DNA from: Silene latifolia
Lineage: Eukaryota > Streptophyta > Magnoliopsida > Caryophyllales > Caryophyllaceae
Reading direction: 5' to 3'
Length of the DNA: 64,000 nucleotides
Assembly (NCBI RefSeq): GCF_048544455.1
Contig: NC_133534.1
Coordinates: forward strand, 225,522,292-225,586,291
The notes below the pieces were generated by a model that was not told the origin of the DNA, ran no database searches, and worked only from the letters and a program-made list of their open reading frames with translations. Shown piece after piece: positions 21,879 through 32,730 of this stretch; the stretch's first letter is position 1, and each line of letters starts with the position of its first letter. The position numbers and the translations under genes are program-made.

Positions 21879-24210
21879 ATGCCGCCCAAAAGAACTCCCG
21901 CGCAGATCCAAGCTTCTGAGATGACTCTTGATGAGGTTGCTCGCATGATTGAGCAACAAGAGGCTCTCCTTGAAGCTCTAAAAAATGTGGGAAAGGGGAT
22001 CGAGAAGTCGATGGATGCTACTCAGCTCAGCATCATCATTGCTCGCTTCAACCCTCCCACATATGATGGGGTAGGTGAACCAAAGCTACTCGAGAAGTGG
22101 CACCGTGAGATTGAAACTCTCATGGAAATGGTTAAGTGCCCCGAAGACATGATCGTCGAGCAAGTAGTGTACTACCTAAGAGGTGAAACTGCAGTTTGGT
22201 GGCAAAACGTCAAGGAAGATGCTAGAGCTTTTTACCAGGCGGAAGGAGTTATTCCTTAGTCTGGGTTGAAGAGTGCTATGAGGGAGCAGTTCGTGCCGGA
22301 GCATATCCGACACAAGATGAGATCCGACTTTGATTCCTTCACCATGACGGATGAGATGACAGTCACTGACTACTATCATCGGTTCCTGGAGCTATCTCAT
22401 TATTTTGAGGACATGCAGCTAGGACAGAGAGGTTTGGCTCTCCGTTTTGAGAGAGGTTTATTTGCTAAGATCGTGAGTCGTATGCCAGCCGGGGTTGCTA
22501 CTGATCTCAAGGAAGTGTATCTAAGAGCGGGTCAAGCTGAGAGAATGGTAGATCTCTCAAGAGAGATCGATGAGAGGACTGCCGCGGAAAAGAGGAAGGC
22601 TGACAGTGGAAGCAACAGTCAGTCGACCAACAAGAAGAGGAACTTCAACCATGCTAAGGCTTTTTCTGGTGGAGCTGGTTTTTCGGGAGGATCTCGTGGC
22701 TGGGGAAAGAATGGAGGTCGGAGTGTGAGTGACAACTCTAACCTTACATGCTTCAACTGTGGTGGGATAGGCCACAAAAGACGGGAATGCACGAGCTACA
22801 AGCCCGACACTGGTTCAGGAGCTCGGTCAGGGAATTTTTCTCAGGGGCCGACTCAGAGTTTTGCTAGTAACCGACCGGGAGGTTCATGGGGCAATAGAGG
22901 TGGACAGGGCAACCCGGGCGGTTACAACCGCAGTGGTGGTGGATCATATCAGCGCCAGAACAACAGCACCACTCAGGATTCAGCAGCCAAGCCAAGTACC
23001 TCCAATGTTTCAGTTCAGGGTGGAGGACAGAAAAACAGTGGGAAGCTTTTCATGATGGACAAGCAGGAAGCACAGGATGATGCTCATGTAGTTACCGGTA
23101 CCTTTCTTGTTCATAACGTACCATCCTTTGTTTTGTTTGATTCAGGGGCTACACACTCTTTTGTGTCTAAGAGTCATGCCGTGTCTATGGGTTTAGGAAG
23201 GTTTGAGGTTGTAAAAGATGATGTGTTCATACCTTCGGGGGAGTCTGTGTTGTGTCTCAAGTTGTATAAGGAAGTATCCATGGTAGTTGGAGGGGTAGAT
23301 TTACCAGTTGACCTGTTAGAGTTTCCCATGGATGGGTTCGAGGTGATTGTCGAGATGGATTGGCTGGGTAGGTATGATGCCAGGATAGATTGTCGGCAAA
23401 AGAGGGTGTCCTTAAAGGGGCCCAAGGGTATTAGGGTGTCCTATAGAGGGTTTGTGGTAAAGCATAGGTGTAGGTTTATAGCTGTGAAGACTTTAAAGTC
23501 ATGTTTGAGGAAGAAGTGTCCCTTGATTCTCTGTCATGTGAGAGACCACCGAGTAGAGCCACCGATAGCTTCTGAGATATCTGTGGTGAGAGAGTTCGAA
23601 GATGTTTTTCCTGAGGAGATAACGAGTTTGCCTCCCAAGAGGGATGTTGATTTCAGCGTGGAGCTTAAGCCGGGAACGGGTCCTATATCTAAAGCACCTT
23701 ACCGTATGGCACCTAAAGAGTTGGCAGAGTTGAAAAAGCAGATACATGAGTTGCTAGGCAAGGGTTACATCAGGCCTAGTGTGTCACCGTGGGGAGCTCC
23801 AGTTCTATTTGTAAAGAAGAAAGATGGGAGTATGAGACTGTGCATTGATTACAGAGAGCTCAATCGTGTCACAGTGAAGAACAAGTATCCGTTGCCGAGG
23901 ATTGATGACTTGTTTGATCAGCTAAGTGGAGCAGGTGTGTTTTCCAAGATTGATCTTAGGTCGGGATATCACCAGCTGAGGATAGCAGATGAGCATATTC
24001 CTAAGACAGCATTCCGATCTCGATATGGTCATTACGAGTACGTGGTGATGCCTTTTGGGTTGACCAATGCGCCAACAGCTTTTATGGAATTGATGAATCA
24101 GATCTTTACACTGTTCTTGGATAGGTTTGTGGTTGTTTTCATCGACGATATCTTAGTCTATTCTAAGACTAAGGAAGAGCATAAGGAGCATTTGAGGATA
24201 GTCTTGCAGA
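21879..24210 (+). pseudogene. Chromovirus gag-pol, truncated with one premature stop
   Basis: The start is the ATG at 21879 (MPPKRTPAQIQASEMTLDEV), directly before the gag capsid text (NPPTYDGVGEPKLLEKWHRE). A single in-frame TAG at 22257-22259, where the family has Trp before [11 protein letters not shown], splits an otherwise continuous frame. After the stop come the rest of capsid, the CCHC knuckle [14 protein letters not shown] (22749-22790), protease DSGATHSF (23139-23162), and reverse transcriptase with [18 protein letters not shown] and the catalytic FIDD (24138-24149). The frame then runs into LTR sequence at about 24211 and stops at 24225-24227, so the RT thumb, RNase H, integrase and any chromodomain are absent. 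It cannot make a working polyprotein. Confidence 0.88.
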
Positions 24211-25273
24211 CCTTAATCTCTCCCTAATCACTCCTTAATCATCCCATAGCTTTGTTGTGTGTGAAATCTTCGGAATTCTTGCGTATAATTCCTCATCCTA
24301 ATGTTGATAAGTTCTATTTCTATGTTATTCGTATTCGTTGGGGTTACTGTACATTTACGGAATTGGGAATATGGGGGTTGTGAAATGTGTAATTGTGTTA
24401 TATAATTATGGTATAGGAGAAGACTTCGTAGAGGAGCCTTTCTGATTGTTCGAGTTCATTCCACTGTTGATTGCTAAGGTGGGTTTCCTACTCAGATTTC
24501 ATCGTTCTTTGTAAGACATGTTTGTTGTGATTATTGTTATCTGTTGATCATCGGAGTATGGAGATTGTTGTGACGATGTTGGTGTGAGGGTATTGAGACG
24601 ACTGTGATGTCATGTGATTGTGATTGTGGTGGAGTCACTTGCGGGAGTGGCTTCACACCCTAGTTCGCCCTCCGTGGAACCCGCCACGGGAGGGGATGTG
24701 CACATTAAGGGACAGAGATTGTTGTCGCTCGTTGAGGAGCTGGACTAGGTGGGATCGGCTGCGGTCACCCACTGGCGACGAGGATTACCTGTTGCGATAG
24801 GTAATCTGGCAGGGCTACACACTTCGGTGTGTAGTCGGTTACTGTGTGAGAATGGATGATTGGGAATTGGTGATGATCACTTGATTACTTCATTTGTTTG
24901 TCTTAATATTTGAGTAATACTGACCCCGTTGTTGTTTGTGGAATCTGCGGTGATCCATTCGGGGATGGTGAGCAGGCTTGACAGGTATTACTAGTGTGAG
25001 CTTGGGGACAGTCATGGGAGTATTGTCATCACCAGTCATAGCATCACCGTCTGAGTCTTAGTTTGATTTCTTTTATTGTCAGACATTGGAGATGTATTTT
25101 GTTAAATCAGTATTTGGATTTGGATGTTGTAAACTTTATACCTTGCAGTACTTTAATAAATGTGCTCAGTTCAGACGCTTTTGATATGTACTAACCTCGG
25201 GTAACCGAGATGGTAACACACTTTCATGGTAGGGTGGTCCTGGTAAGACACCTTGGTATGAGGGGGTGTTACA
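24211..25273 (+). repeat. 3' LTR of the chromovirus, truncated at its 5' end
   Basis: It matches 19969-21030 of the 5' LTR from CTAATCTCTCCCTAATCACTCC-like sequence onward and ends GGTGTTACA before the TTATT duplication. The first ~285 bp, including the palindromes, are gone. The break falls inside ACCTTAA of the pol text, close to ACCCTAA of the LTR. Confidence 0.88.
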
Positions 25274-25280
25274 TTATTAA

Positions 25281-25313
25281 CGATCCCGTGATTTTCACGG
25301 GCTCCAAAACTAG
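25281..25313 (+). mobile_element. Helitron-like 3' terminus
   Basis: Hairpin CCCGTGA-TTT-TCACGGG (25285-25301) followed by CTCCAAAACTAG and then T. It fits the Helitron 3' rule. The chromovirus inserted only a few bases upstream of this hairpin, so the rest of this element, if real, lies left of 19684. Its 5' end was not found. Confidence 0.4.
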
Positions 25314-25460
25314 TTTACTATTACAAATATCGAGATAATGTTTAATAATAAACATAGTGTTCAACAATTGTTATAAAACATAATAGTATAAGTGGCCCAT
25401 GTATCGCACATACATTAAATGTAGTGAATATATTAAATGTAAGTTTTGGGCTTTTATACT
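25314..25460. promoter_or_regulatory. Remnant of the ancestral RRP12 upstream region
   Basis: The 147 bp before the Retand element end in ATACT, the left duplication. The same ATACT resumes at 36475, so before the insertion this stretch would have been directly upstream of the RRP12 promoter. It contains no recognised motif. Confidence 0.45.
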
Positions 25461-26027
25461 TGATGGGGCATATTCTGCACTGCTGACCAAGTCAACATAT
25501 TGAGCAAAGTCAAGGGTATCCACAGCAAAGTCAACGACTTAGACAGTCTAGCCGATGGATCCCATCGGCCTGTTACCTGGGTCTCGGCCAGACCACTAGC
25601 CAGCCGGGACACAAATCCGCGTACTCATATCCAAGACCCTCGGCGAGCCTGCCACAGGTCCATCGGCCGAGGGTACAACGGTCTTCTCACCTGATAGCCA
25701 CTTGGCCACTTGGCCACTACGTGACAAAAGGTGAATGCCTATAAATACTCCTCAACCTTCATTGAGGAAAGGATCCACAAATTGACCTAATAACCACTAT
25801 TCATCTGGTAATATCTTCCTTATCTCTCTACAATATACTCTTAGCCAAGTTACAACAACTTCTCTCTAAGTTCACTGACTTGAGCGTCGGAGTGAGTACG
25901 CTCGGCCAAAGCCGAGCCCTCAGTTTGTTCATCGTTTCAGGAGACTGCAAGGAGGATTCAAGCAAGGACATCATTCTACTAGCTACGAGTGGTAACAAAC
26001 ATCTGCTCTGGAATTACACCCGGAACA
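25461..26027 (+). repeat. Retand 5' LTR
   Basis: A 567-bp LTR, TGATGGGG to GGAACA. A TATA box (TATAAATA) lies at 25740-25747. The 3' half (from the TATA box to the end) matches the 3' LTR almost exactly. Differences are concentrated in the GC-rich part at about 25570-25680. Confidence 0.88.
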
Positions 26028-26029
26028 AT

Positions 26030-26047
26030 TGGCGCCGTCTGTGGGGA
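26030..26047 (+). promoter_or_regulatory. Retand primer-binding site
   Basis: TGGCGCCGTCTGTGGGGA begins 2 bp after the LTR. This sequence is common as a primer-binding site in plant Ty3/gypsy elements. I do not assign the tRNA. Confidence 0.75.
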
Positions 26048-26129
26048 AAGAGACACTAGAAGCTAGTCACATTCATTCCCAAACAACAAAAACAAAAACA
26101 AAAAAAAGCCCACCCAAAAAGCTGAGAAG

Positions 26130-27655
26130 ATGTCAAAACAACAAGTAGTCGTGACCGACGAAACCGAGCTACACCAAGATGATACATTTCACCATTCTGG
26201 AGTAGTGCAACCCTCCACCGGCGGAGTTGTCCAACCGGAATTCGGAATGCCGATAATACCGGACACACCGCCGTCCGCCAACCAGGTCACCATCATGGGA
26301 CAGGTGGTTGACGTAGCAAAACTGAAGACACTCCTGGACCCTGGTGGGAGTACACCGGCTCACATAGGCACGCCGACACGAGCGGCGGAAGCCATCCAGG
26401 AGACCAGGGTCCAGAACGTGACTCCAAGAAACTTGAATGGAGCACTGGGAGAAGCAGACCCTACCAAGACGCCGGAGGAGCCCAAAGTGGTCGTGGTAAA
26501 CATAAGTCCTTCTCGCACTCGGGAGAGGACATCGCCGCCGCACCACCGACGAGACACACCCCGGGAGAACAGCGGCCCGACTCGGGGAGAGTCGGAGAAG
26601 AAGCCCGAGCCGGAGAAGAAGTCCTTCCCGCTACGAGGAGAGAAGCCGGACTAGGAATGCGAGGAGTCGGTCGCCGCGTGTCATCCGACACGTGGTCAAA
26701 CAGCCCTCGGTGATTATGTCCTAGACACCGCCGTGCCAACCAAGTCGAAGTTGCGGCGTTCACATACAAAGGAGATAGCGACCCAACCGACCACGCCGAG
26801 GCCTTCGAGTCTTACATGTCGGTATGGGAGCAGCCTGATGAGGTCTGGTGCCGAGTTTTCCCAACGACTCTACATGGGATGGCTCAAAACTGGTACAAGG
26901 GGCTTCCTGACGGTTCGGTATACTGTTTCGCCGACCTAAAGGACGCCTTCTTAGCCCAGTACTCTTGCAACAAAAGGACGGTCGTGGAGACGTCGGACCT
27001 CCTAACTATCAAGCAGGAGGAGGGCGAGTCTCTACGAAGCTATATGAAGAGGTTCGACGGCAAGGTCCAGCAGATTCGGGAAATCAACCCCGAACTGGTG
27101 GCTTTCGCACTGATGAAGGGCCTCCCAAAGGGAAACTTAAAAGACGAGCTCATCAAGCACGAAGGTTTGGGCCTGGACGCCGCCAGGAAGATGACCGATC
27201 AGGCCATCAAAGTAGAAGACTACCACAAGACCTGGGTAGGCCCCGGCGAGACTGAGCCCTCAGAAAAGAAGAGCCGCCGGGAGGACAGCCCGGATGAAAG
27301 GCGCCGTGGCGACAATAGGTCACGGTCCGATAAGTCCGCCAGGAAACAGAACTCGGCGGGCGCCGGGGGGAGTTCGGCACCTTACTACCGAAAGCAGTAC
27401 GATGATCACACCCCCCTGGTTGTATCCGCCGCAGAAGTCTTCGCCCGAGCAAAAGCGAAGGTCGAAGTGGGAAAGGCCCCTAAGCCGAGGGGCGACGGTG
27501 ACACAAGCCAATATCTGCGAGTACCACGGCTACACCGCCACTTAACAAACGATTGCCGACATCCGAAAAATGCCATTGAGGAACCGATCCAGGAAGGGGA
27601 GCCTAGGCAAATATATTGCCGGAGGTCGAAGAACAGATGCCGACGGATCAAATAA
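26130..27655 (+). pseudogene. Retand gag, frameshifted
   Basis: It starts MSKQQVVVTDETELHQDD at 26130, about 100 bp after the LTR. A frame break occurs near 26640-26740. The next open frame (from about 26780) carries the retrotransposon gag domain: TLHGMAQNWYKGLPDGSV, DLKDAFLAQY, KQEEGESLRSYMKRF and FALMKGLPKG. Near 27510-27600 the text ICEYHGYTAT then, after another shift, TNDCRHPKNAIEEPI matches the C-terminal metal-binding motif (C-x2-H type) seen in Tat-lineage Gag proteins. At least two indels stop it from being a continuous protein. Confidence 0.82.
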
Positions 27656-27687
27656 GAAACCCGTCTTAGAACGGAAAGGAGTAATCA

Positions 27688-28635
27688 ATGTCGTCATCGG
27701 CGGCAATGAGAACGGCGAGTCCGCTCGTGGGTACAAACGCACTGAATGAACTATATCAGGCCATCAACTTTGTGCCCAACTTAGCAACCCCCGCTTCCGA
27801 CATCCCCAATATGACCATCGGGAAGAAGGACTACGAAGGAGTCGTCGCTCCTCACAGCGATCCACTTACAGTCCACCTGGACATAGCCAACCATTTGGTG
27901 AAGAGGTGCCTAATTGACACAGGCGCTTACACAAATATTATGTACGGAGAATGCTTCCTTAGCCTCGGTCTGAAGGTTGAAGACTTGACCCCCCGCACCC
28001 AGCCCGTTGTACGGTTTCGGGGGCCGTCATGGTACCCCGGGGTCAATCAGCCGCGAGTAATGTTCGGAGAGCGAGGTGCAGCCAAGAATGTTATGTCGGA
28101 ATTCGTGGTCATTGACGGTTCATCCGCCTACAACGTCCTCATAGGCCGAGACACCCTGAGTGAGGCTGACGCGGTGATATCCATCCGGGCTCTGACATTG
28201 ATGTATGTCTCGGACCGGGGGGAAGCGCATAAACTCGTCTCGAAGAACGAGAGCGATGAGGTGGTGAATATCCAAGTATCCGCCAGAGGGTGCAACCTGC
28301 TATCCTTCAAAGCGGCGAAGAAATCAGAAAAGGGGAAGAGCCCATCCTTACGACAGGATGGCAAACACACGGACACCACCGTCGGCATGGTAGAGGGAGC
28401 GGAGACCGAGGAGGTAGAGGTTGACCCAGGCCGCACCGTGACTATCGGTGTCGACTTGGAACCAAAGTTCAGAGCCGCTCTCCTAGATCGCCGAGGGAAA
28501 ACAAAGACGTCTTCGCCTATTCGCCGGCCGAGATGCCGGCGTGAGCCGGAGGTAATCATTCACAAGCTAAACGTACTCCCCACCGCCGCCCCCTGTCAAG
28601 CAAAGGATGAGAAACTCCTCGGCCAAGAAAGATGA
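27688..28635 (+). pseudogene. Retand protease region
   Basis: An open frame of 315 residues carries an aspartic protease motif CLIDTGAYTNIMY (27907-27945) and, downstream, YNVLIGRDTLSEADAVIS, which matches the second conserved block of retropepsins. It ends in another frame before RT begins. The protease would cut the Gag-Pol polyprotein. As part of one polyprotein it has no start codon of its own. Confidence 0.8.
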
Positions 28636-29190
28636 CGCCATCAAAGCCGAGGTAGATAAATTACTAGCAAGCAGGCTTTTTATTATGCCTTGTACTTATC
28701 CTGAGTGGTTAGCCAACGTCGTAATGGTGAAGAAATCATCGGGGGCATGGAGAATGTGCGTAGATTTTACCAACCTTAATAAAGCATGCCCCAAGGATTG
28801 TTACCCTTTGCCTCGGATAGATAGCTTAATCGACGCCACGGCAGCTACACCATCCGAGCCGCTAGACGCCTTCTCGGGATATCACCAGGTATTCATGGAT
28901 GAGGAAGACATGCCTAAATGCGCATTCATCACCGCGAACGGCACATACATGTACAAAATGATGCCGTTTGGTTTGAAAAACGCCGGTGCAACGTACACCG
29001 ATGGTGGACAAAGTATTCCAAAGTCAAAAAGGGCGAAACATTGAGGCTTACGTCGACGACGCTATCGTGAAAAGCAAGTCCGACAGCGAGCACCTGGCCG
29101 ATTTACGGGAAACGTTTTGTTCGCTAAGGAAATACAAGATGAAGCTCAACCCAATGAAGTGCAACTTCGGTGTCCGAAAGCGGTAAATTC
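28607..29190 (+). pseudogene. Retand reverse transcriptase, frameshifted
   Basis: RT text includes VVMVKKSSGAWRMCVDF, TNLNKACPKDCYPLPRID, a first catalytic Asp in LDAFSGYHQ, TYMYKMMPFGLKNAGATY and the YVDD box (29049-29060). A shift near 28985 separates the first part from the YVDD part. Several residues between the palm motifs are lost (around ATPSEPLDAF). These motifs place it with the Tat/Athila branch of Ty3/gypsy rather than with chromoviruses. Confidence 0.85.
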
Positions 29191-30230
29191 CTCGGTGTAC
29201 TCGTCGGTGCCGTGAGGCATTGATGCTAATCCGATCAAAGTCCAAGCAATCCTAAATCTGTAGGAACCAAGGAATCGAAAAGAGGTTATGATCTTGACCA
29301 AGGGAGAATGGCGGCTCTCGCCCGTTTCATCTCTCGGTCAGCCGACAAAAGTACCCCATTCTTCAAAGTGTTGAAAGAGAATAAAGACTTCCGGTGGGGG
29401 AGGAACAAAGCACGACTTTCAAGCGACTAAAAGCTCATCTTCGACTCTCCCAACTCTGTCCTGTGCCGATTTGGGGGAGACGCTATACCTTTACATAGCG
29501 AGTTACCTCGGCCACGGTCGGTCGTGATCATCGAGGAAGAAGACAAAAAAGAACACCCAATCTACTTTGTCACCATACACGCGCCCGCCGAGAGAAATTA
29601 CCCGCTAATTGAGAAAGCAGCTTTCGCCGTCGTCATTGCCGCAAGGAAGTTAAAACCCTACTTCGACGCTCATCCCGTGACGGTCCTAACCGACCAGCCT
29701 TTGGAAAAAGCTTTGGAGAAATTCGAACAATCCGGTAGGCTTATCAAATGGGCGGTAGAACTCTCCGGTTTCGCATTCAAGTACAAACCAAGGCCTTCGA
29801 TAAAGGGGCAAGCACTTGCAGATTTCTTGGCCGAATGCACATATCAAGAAGGGCCAAACCCAGGCGTATGAGAAGTTTACACCGACGGCTCCTCCACGAC
29901 GAACAGCTCGGGAGCCGGCATCCTCATTATCAGCCCAAACGGAGACGAGTTTGAGTACGCCTTGAAATTTACCTTCTCGGCCTCGAACAACGAGTCCGAA
30001 TACGAAGCGGTGATAACCGGAGTCGAGATGGCCGTAGCCGCCGGAGCGAGAACACATTGTGTTGAAGAGACTCACTTTTGGTTACTAACCAAATCGGAGG
30101 AGAGTTTGAGGCTCGGGATGACGGGATGGTAAGATACTTGGAAAGGGTAAAAGCCGACATAGAAAAATTGAAATCTTTCCAAATCCAATGTGTCCCAGTC
30201 CGAGAATAACCGAGCCGACGCTCTCTCAAA
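29191..30230 (+). pseudogene. Retand RNase H and second RNase H domain
   Basis: A first RNase H is readable around 29520-29870 (HPIYFVTIHAPAERNYPLIE, FAVVIAARKLKPYF, VLTDQPLEKAL). After a stop near 29871 the text VYTDGSSTTNSSGAGILI and SASNNESEYEAVITGVEMA (29870-30050) is a second, archaeal-type RNase H. The tandem of two RNase H domains is a known Tat-lineage feature. Several indels interrupt it. Confidence 0.75.
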
Positions 30231-30430
30231 ACTTGCTAGCTCAACCGTCAAAAACGGCACCGAACCGTGCTTGTAGACATCGGGAATGCGAAGAGCATCA
30301 CCGAGACCATCGGCATGGTGGGGGACGTGGAAACCGAGACGACGTGGATGACTCCGATAATGAAATACAAACTCACAAGCGAGTTCTTGGGATAACCGCA
30401 ATCTCTCGGCTAAACTCAAAAGGATCGCCG

Positions 30431-31574
30431 CCAGGTACTTGGTATTCGAAGGGGAACTATACAGAAGGTCCGTAATAAGACCACTCTTGAAATGTGTCGG
30501 TCGACCGACCTTGAGAACTAATCTTGACAGAGATTCACGAGGGCGTATGCGGACACCACATGGGGGCAAGAACACTAGCCCACAAAGCTCTCCGAGCCGG
30601 CTACTTCTGGCCCACCATGCTTCAAGACTCCAGAACGAAGACCAAGAGGTGCACGAATGTCGGATGCATGCCGGTGATACATGCTCCTTCCCGAGACCTA
30701 CAACCGGTGCTTAGCCCCCTTCCTTTCGCACAGTGGGGGATGGACATGCTAGGACCGTTTCCAACGGCCTCCGGAGGAAGGAAGTTTTTGATCGTCGCCG
30801 TTGATTACTTCACCAAATGGGTTGAAGCTGTAGCACGGCAAAGACCACAGCGGCCGTCAGAAAGGTAATCTGGGAGAATGTTATAACCCGTTTTGGATTG
30901 CCCCAAGTCATGGTATTTGACCACGGCCGAGAATTTTGGAGTGACCTGATAATGAACTGGTTAGAAGAGCTTGGCATCAAGTATGCGTATTCCTCCGTCT
31001 CCGCCACCCACGAGCAACGGACGGCGGAGGCGGCCAATAAAACAATCCTCAACGGTTTGAAGAAGACAGTGGAAGACCTTAAAGGAAGATGGGCCGATGA
31101 ACTACCCGGCGTCCTGTGGTCCCTACGGACCACCGAGAAAGAAGCAACGGGGTACACTCCCTTCCATTTAGTCTACGGATCCGAAGCAGTCCTACCAATT
31201 GAAGCGACGGTGCCGACATTCAGAACGGCTACCTTTAATCCAGTCGAAAATGAGGAAGGCCTTAAAGCCTCCCTGGATCTAGTCGAAGAAAGCCGAGATA
31301 CGGCACGCCTCAACTTGGCAGTATACCAAAACCGGATGAGAAGAGCCTACAACCGAAGAGTCCACAAGAGGGACTTAAAAGTAGGAGATCTAGTCCTAAG
31401 AAAGTCGGCCGCCACCAACAAAGGAAATATTCATGGTAAACTAACGCCAATCGGGAGGGTCCCTATAAGGTGGTTGAAGAAATGAGGCCGGGTACATACA
31501 GGGTGATGGACATGGAGGGTGTGCCTTTGATGAGCCATTGGAACACCGACAACTTAAGAAAGTACTTTGTATAG
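30431..31574 (+). pseudogene. Retand integrase, frameshifted
   Basis: The N-terminal zinc-binding part reads HEGVCGHHMGARTLAHKALR with a Cys pair in RCTNVGCMP. The catalytic core shows WGMDMLGPFPTASGGRKF, VFDHGREFWSD and EAANKTILNGLKK, the expected D, D and E positions. A frame break lies near 30870. The C-terminal part (GYTPFHLVYGSEAVLPIE and beyond) continues to 31485, then shifts again and ends at 31572-31574 (MSHWNTDNLRKYFV). The protein would insert the cDNA into chromosomes. Confidence 0.82.
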
Positions 31575-31683
31575 CGGCGGAGGTGTCCAAACACAATGTG
31601 GACACCCCAACGCGTGATCTTAAATGAAGAAACAACCAAGTTTTCCATCCAAGTGCCTGTCCTCCATAATCGCCACCCAAAGA

Positions 31684-32394
31684 GAAGAATTGCTATCGAG
31701 CCATAACCCCGTTACCTTGGCAATTGGCCGAGAGCGACGGGGACACAATGACCGATACGCTAGAAGAATTGCTATCGAGCCATAACCCCGTTACCTTGGC
31801 AATTGGCCGAGAGCGACGGGGACACAATGACCGATACGCTAGAAGAATTGCTATCGAGCCATAACCCCGTTACCTTGGCAATTGGCCGAGAGCGACGGGG
31901 ACACAATGACCGATACGCTAGAAGAATTGCTATCGAGCCATAACCCCGTTACCTTGGCAATTGGCCGAGAGCGACGGGGACACAATGACCGATACGCTAG
32001 AAGAATTGCTATCGAGCCATAACCCCGTTACCTTGGCAATTGGCCGAGAGCGACGGGGACACAGTGACCGATACGCTAAAAGAATTGCTATCGAGCCATA
32101 ACCCCGTTACCTTGGCAATTGGCCGAGAGCGACGGGGACACAATGACCGATACGCTAGAAGAATTGCTATCGAGCCATAACCCCGTTACCTTGGCAATTG
32201 GCCGAGAGCGACGGGGACACAGTGACCGATACGCCAGAAGAATTGCTATCGAGCCATGACCCCGTTACCTTGGCAATTGGCCGAGAGCGACGGGGACACA
32301 ATGACCGATACGCTAGAAGAATTGCTATCAAGCCTTAACCCCGATTACCTCGGCAACTTGCCGAGAGCAACGGGGACGTACCGGTCAATACATC
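31684..32394 (+). repeat. 79-bp tandem array in the Retand 3' region, about nine units
   Basis: Units begin at 31684, 31763, 31842, 31921, 32000, 32079, 32158, 32237 and 32316, each starting GAAGAATTGCTATCGAGCC and ending near ACCGATACGCT. Most differ by one or two bases; the last unit decays. Retand elements are known to carry such a repeat. Unit 5 (about 31995) is the left breakpoint of the tandem duplication that continues to 41723. Confidence 0.92.
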
Positions 32395-32730
32395 AAAGAC
32401 GTTACGTTAGTTGAGATATGCATTCAAACCGCCTCGGCCATACCAAAGGTAAAAACGAGGGCACTCAATTAATAACGCAAAAGGACAAACAAAGGTGGTT
32501 GATCAATGCCTCGGCCAAGCCAAAGGCCAATAGGACAAACTTTGTTAAAAGAATTAAAAGAGGAATACAGACGACGGCCGTCCCCATAGGGGTAAGCCTA
32601 AACACAACCTACCAAGAAAGTTTTTTTTACAAACAGGGAAAAGAAAAGCAAAAGATTACAAGCATATCAATTGAAGCGCCAAAAGATGGCAGGGAGGAAA
32701 GGCTCAATAGTTGGCCCCGAACGACTAAGG

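Larger units (their letters stand above)
19684..25273 (+). mobile_element. Deleted Ty3/gypsy chromovirus (Tekay/Del-like)
   Basis: The element starts TGTAATAC and ends GGTGTTACA, and is flanked by the 5-bp duplication TTATT (19679-19683 and 25274-25278), so both outer ends are original. The order is complete 5' LTR, primer-binding site, leader with palindromes, gag, protease and the N-terminal part of reverse transcriptase. RNase H, integrase, the rest of pol and the first ~285 bp of the 3' LTR are missing. The chromovirus assignment rests on the RT text, the initiator-Met primer site and the CCHC knuckle. The Tekay/Del label is inference. Confidence 0.85.

Noticed and set aside
28128-28559. 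143-residue minus-strand ORF
   Set aside because: It overlaps the Retand protease region on the opposite strand; a shadow of GC-rich coding sequence.
31684-32394. CRISPR-like regular repeats
   Set aside because: The 79-bp units are head-to-tail with no unique spacers, inside a plant retrotransposon; it is a simple tandem array.
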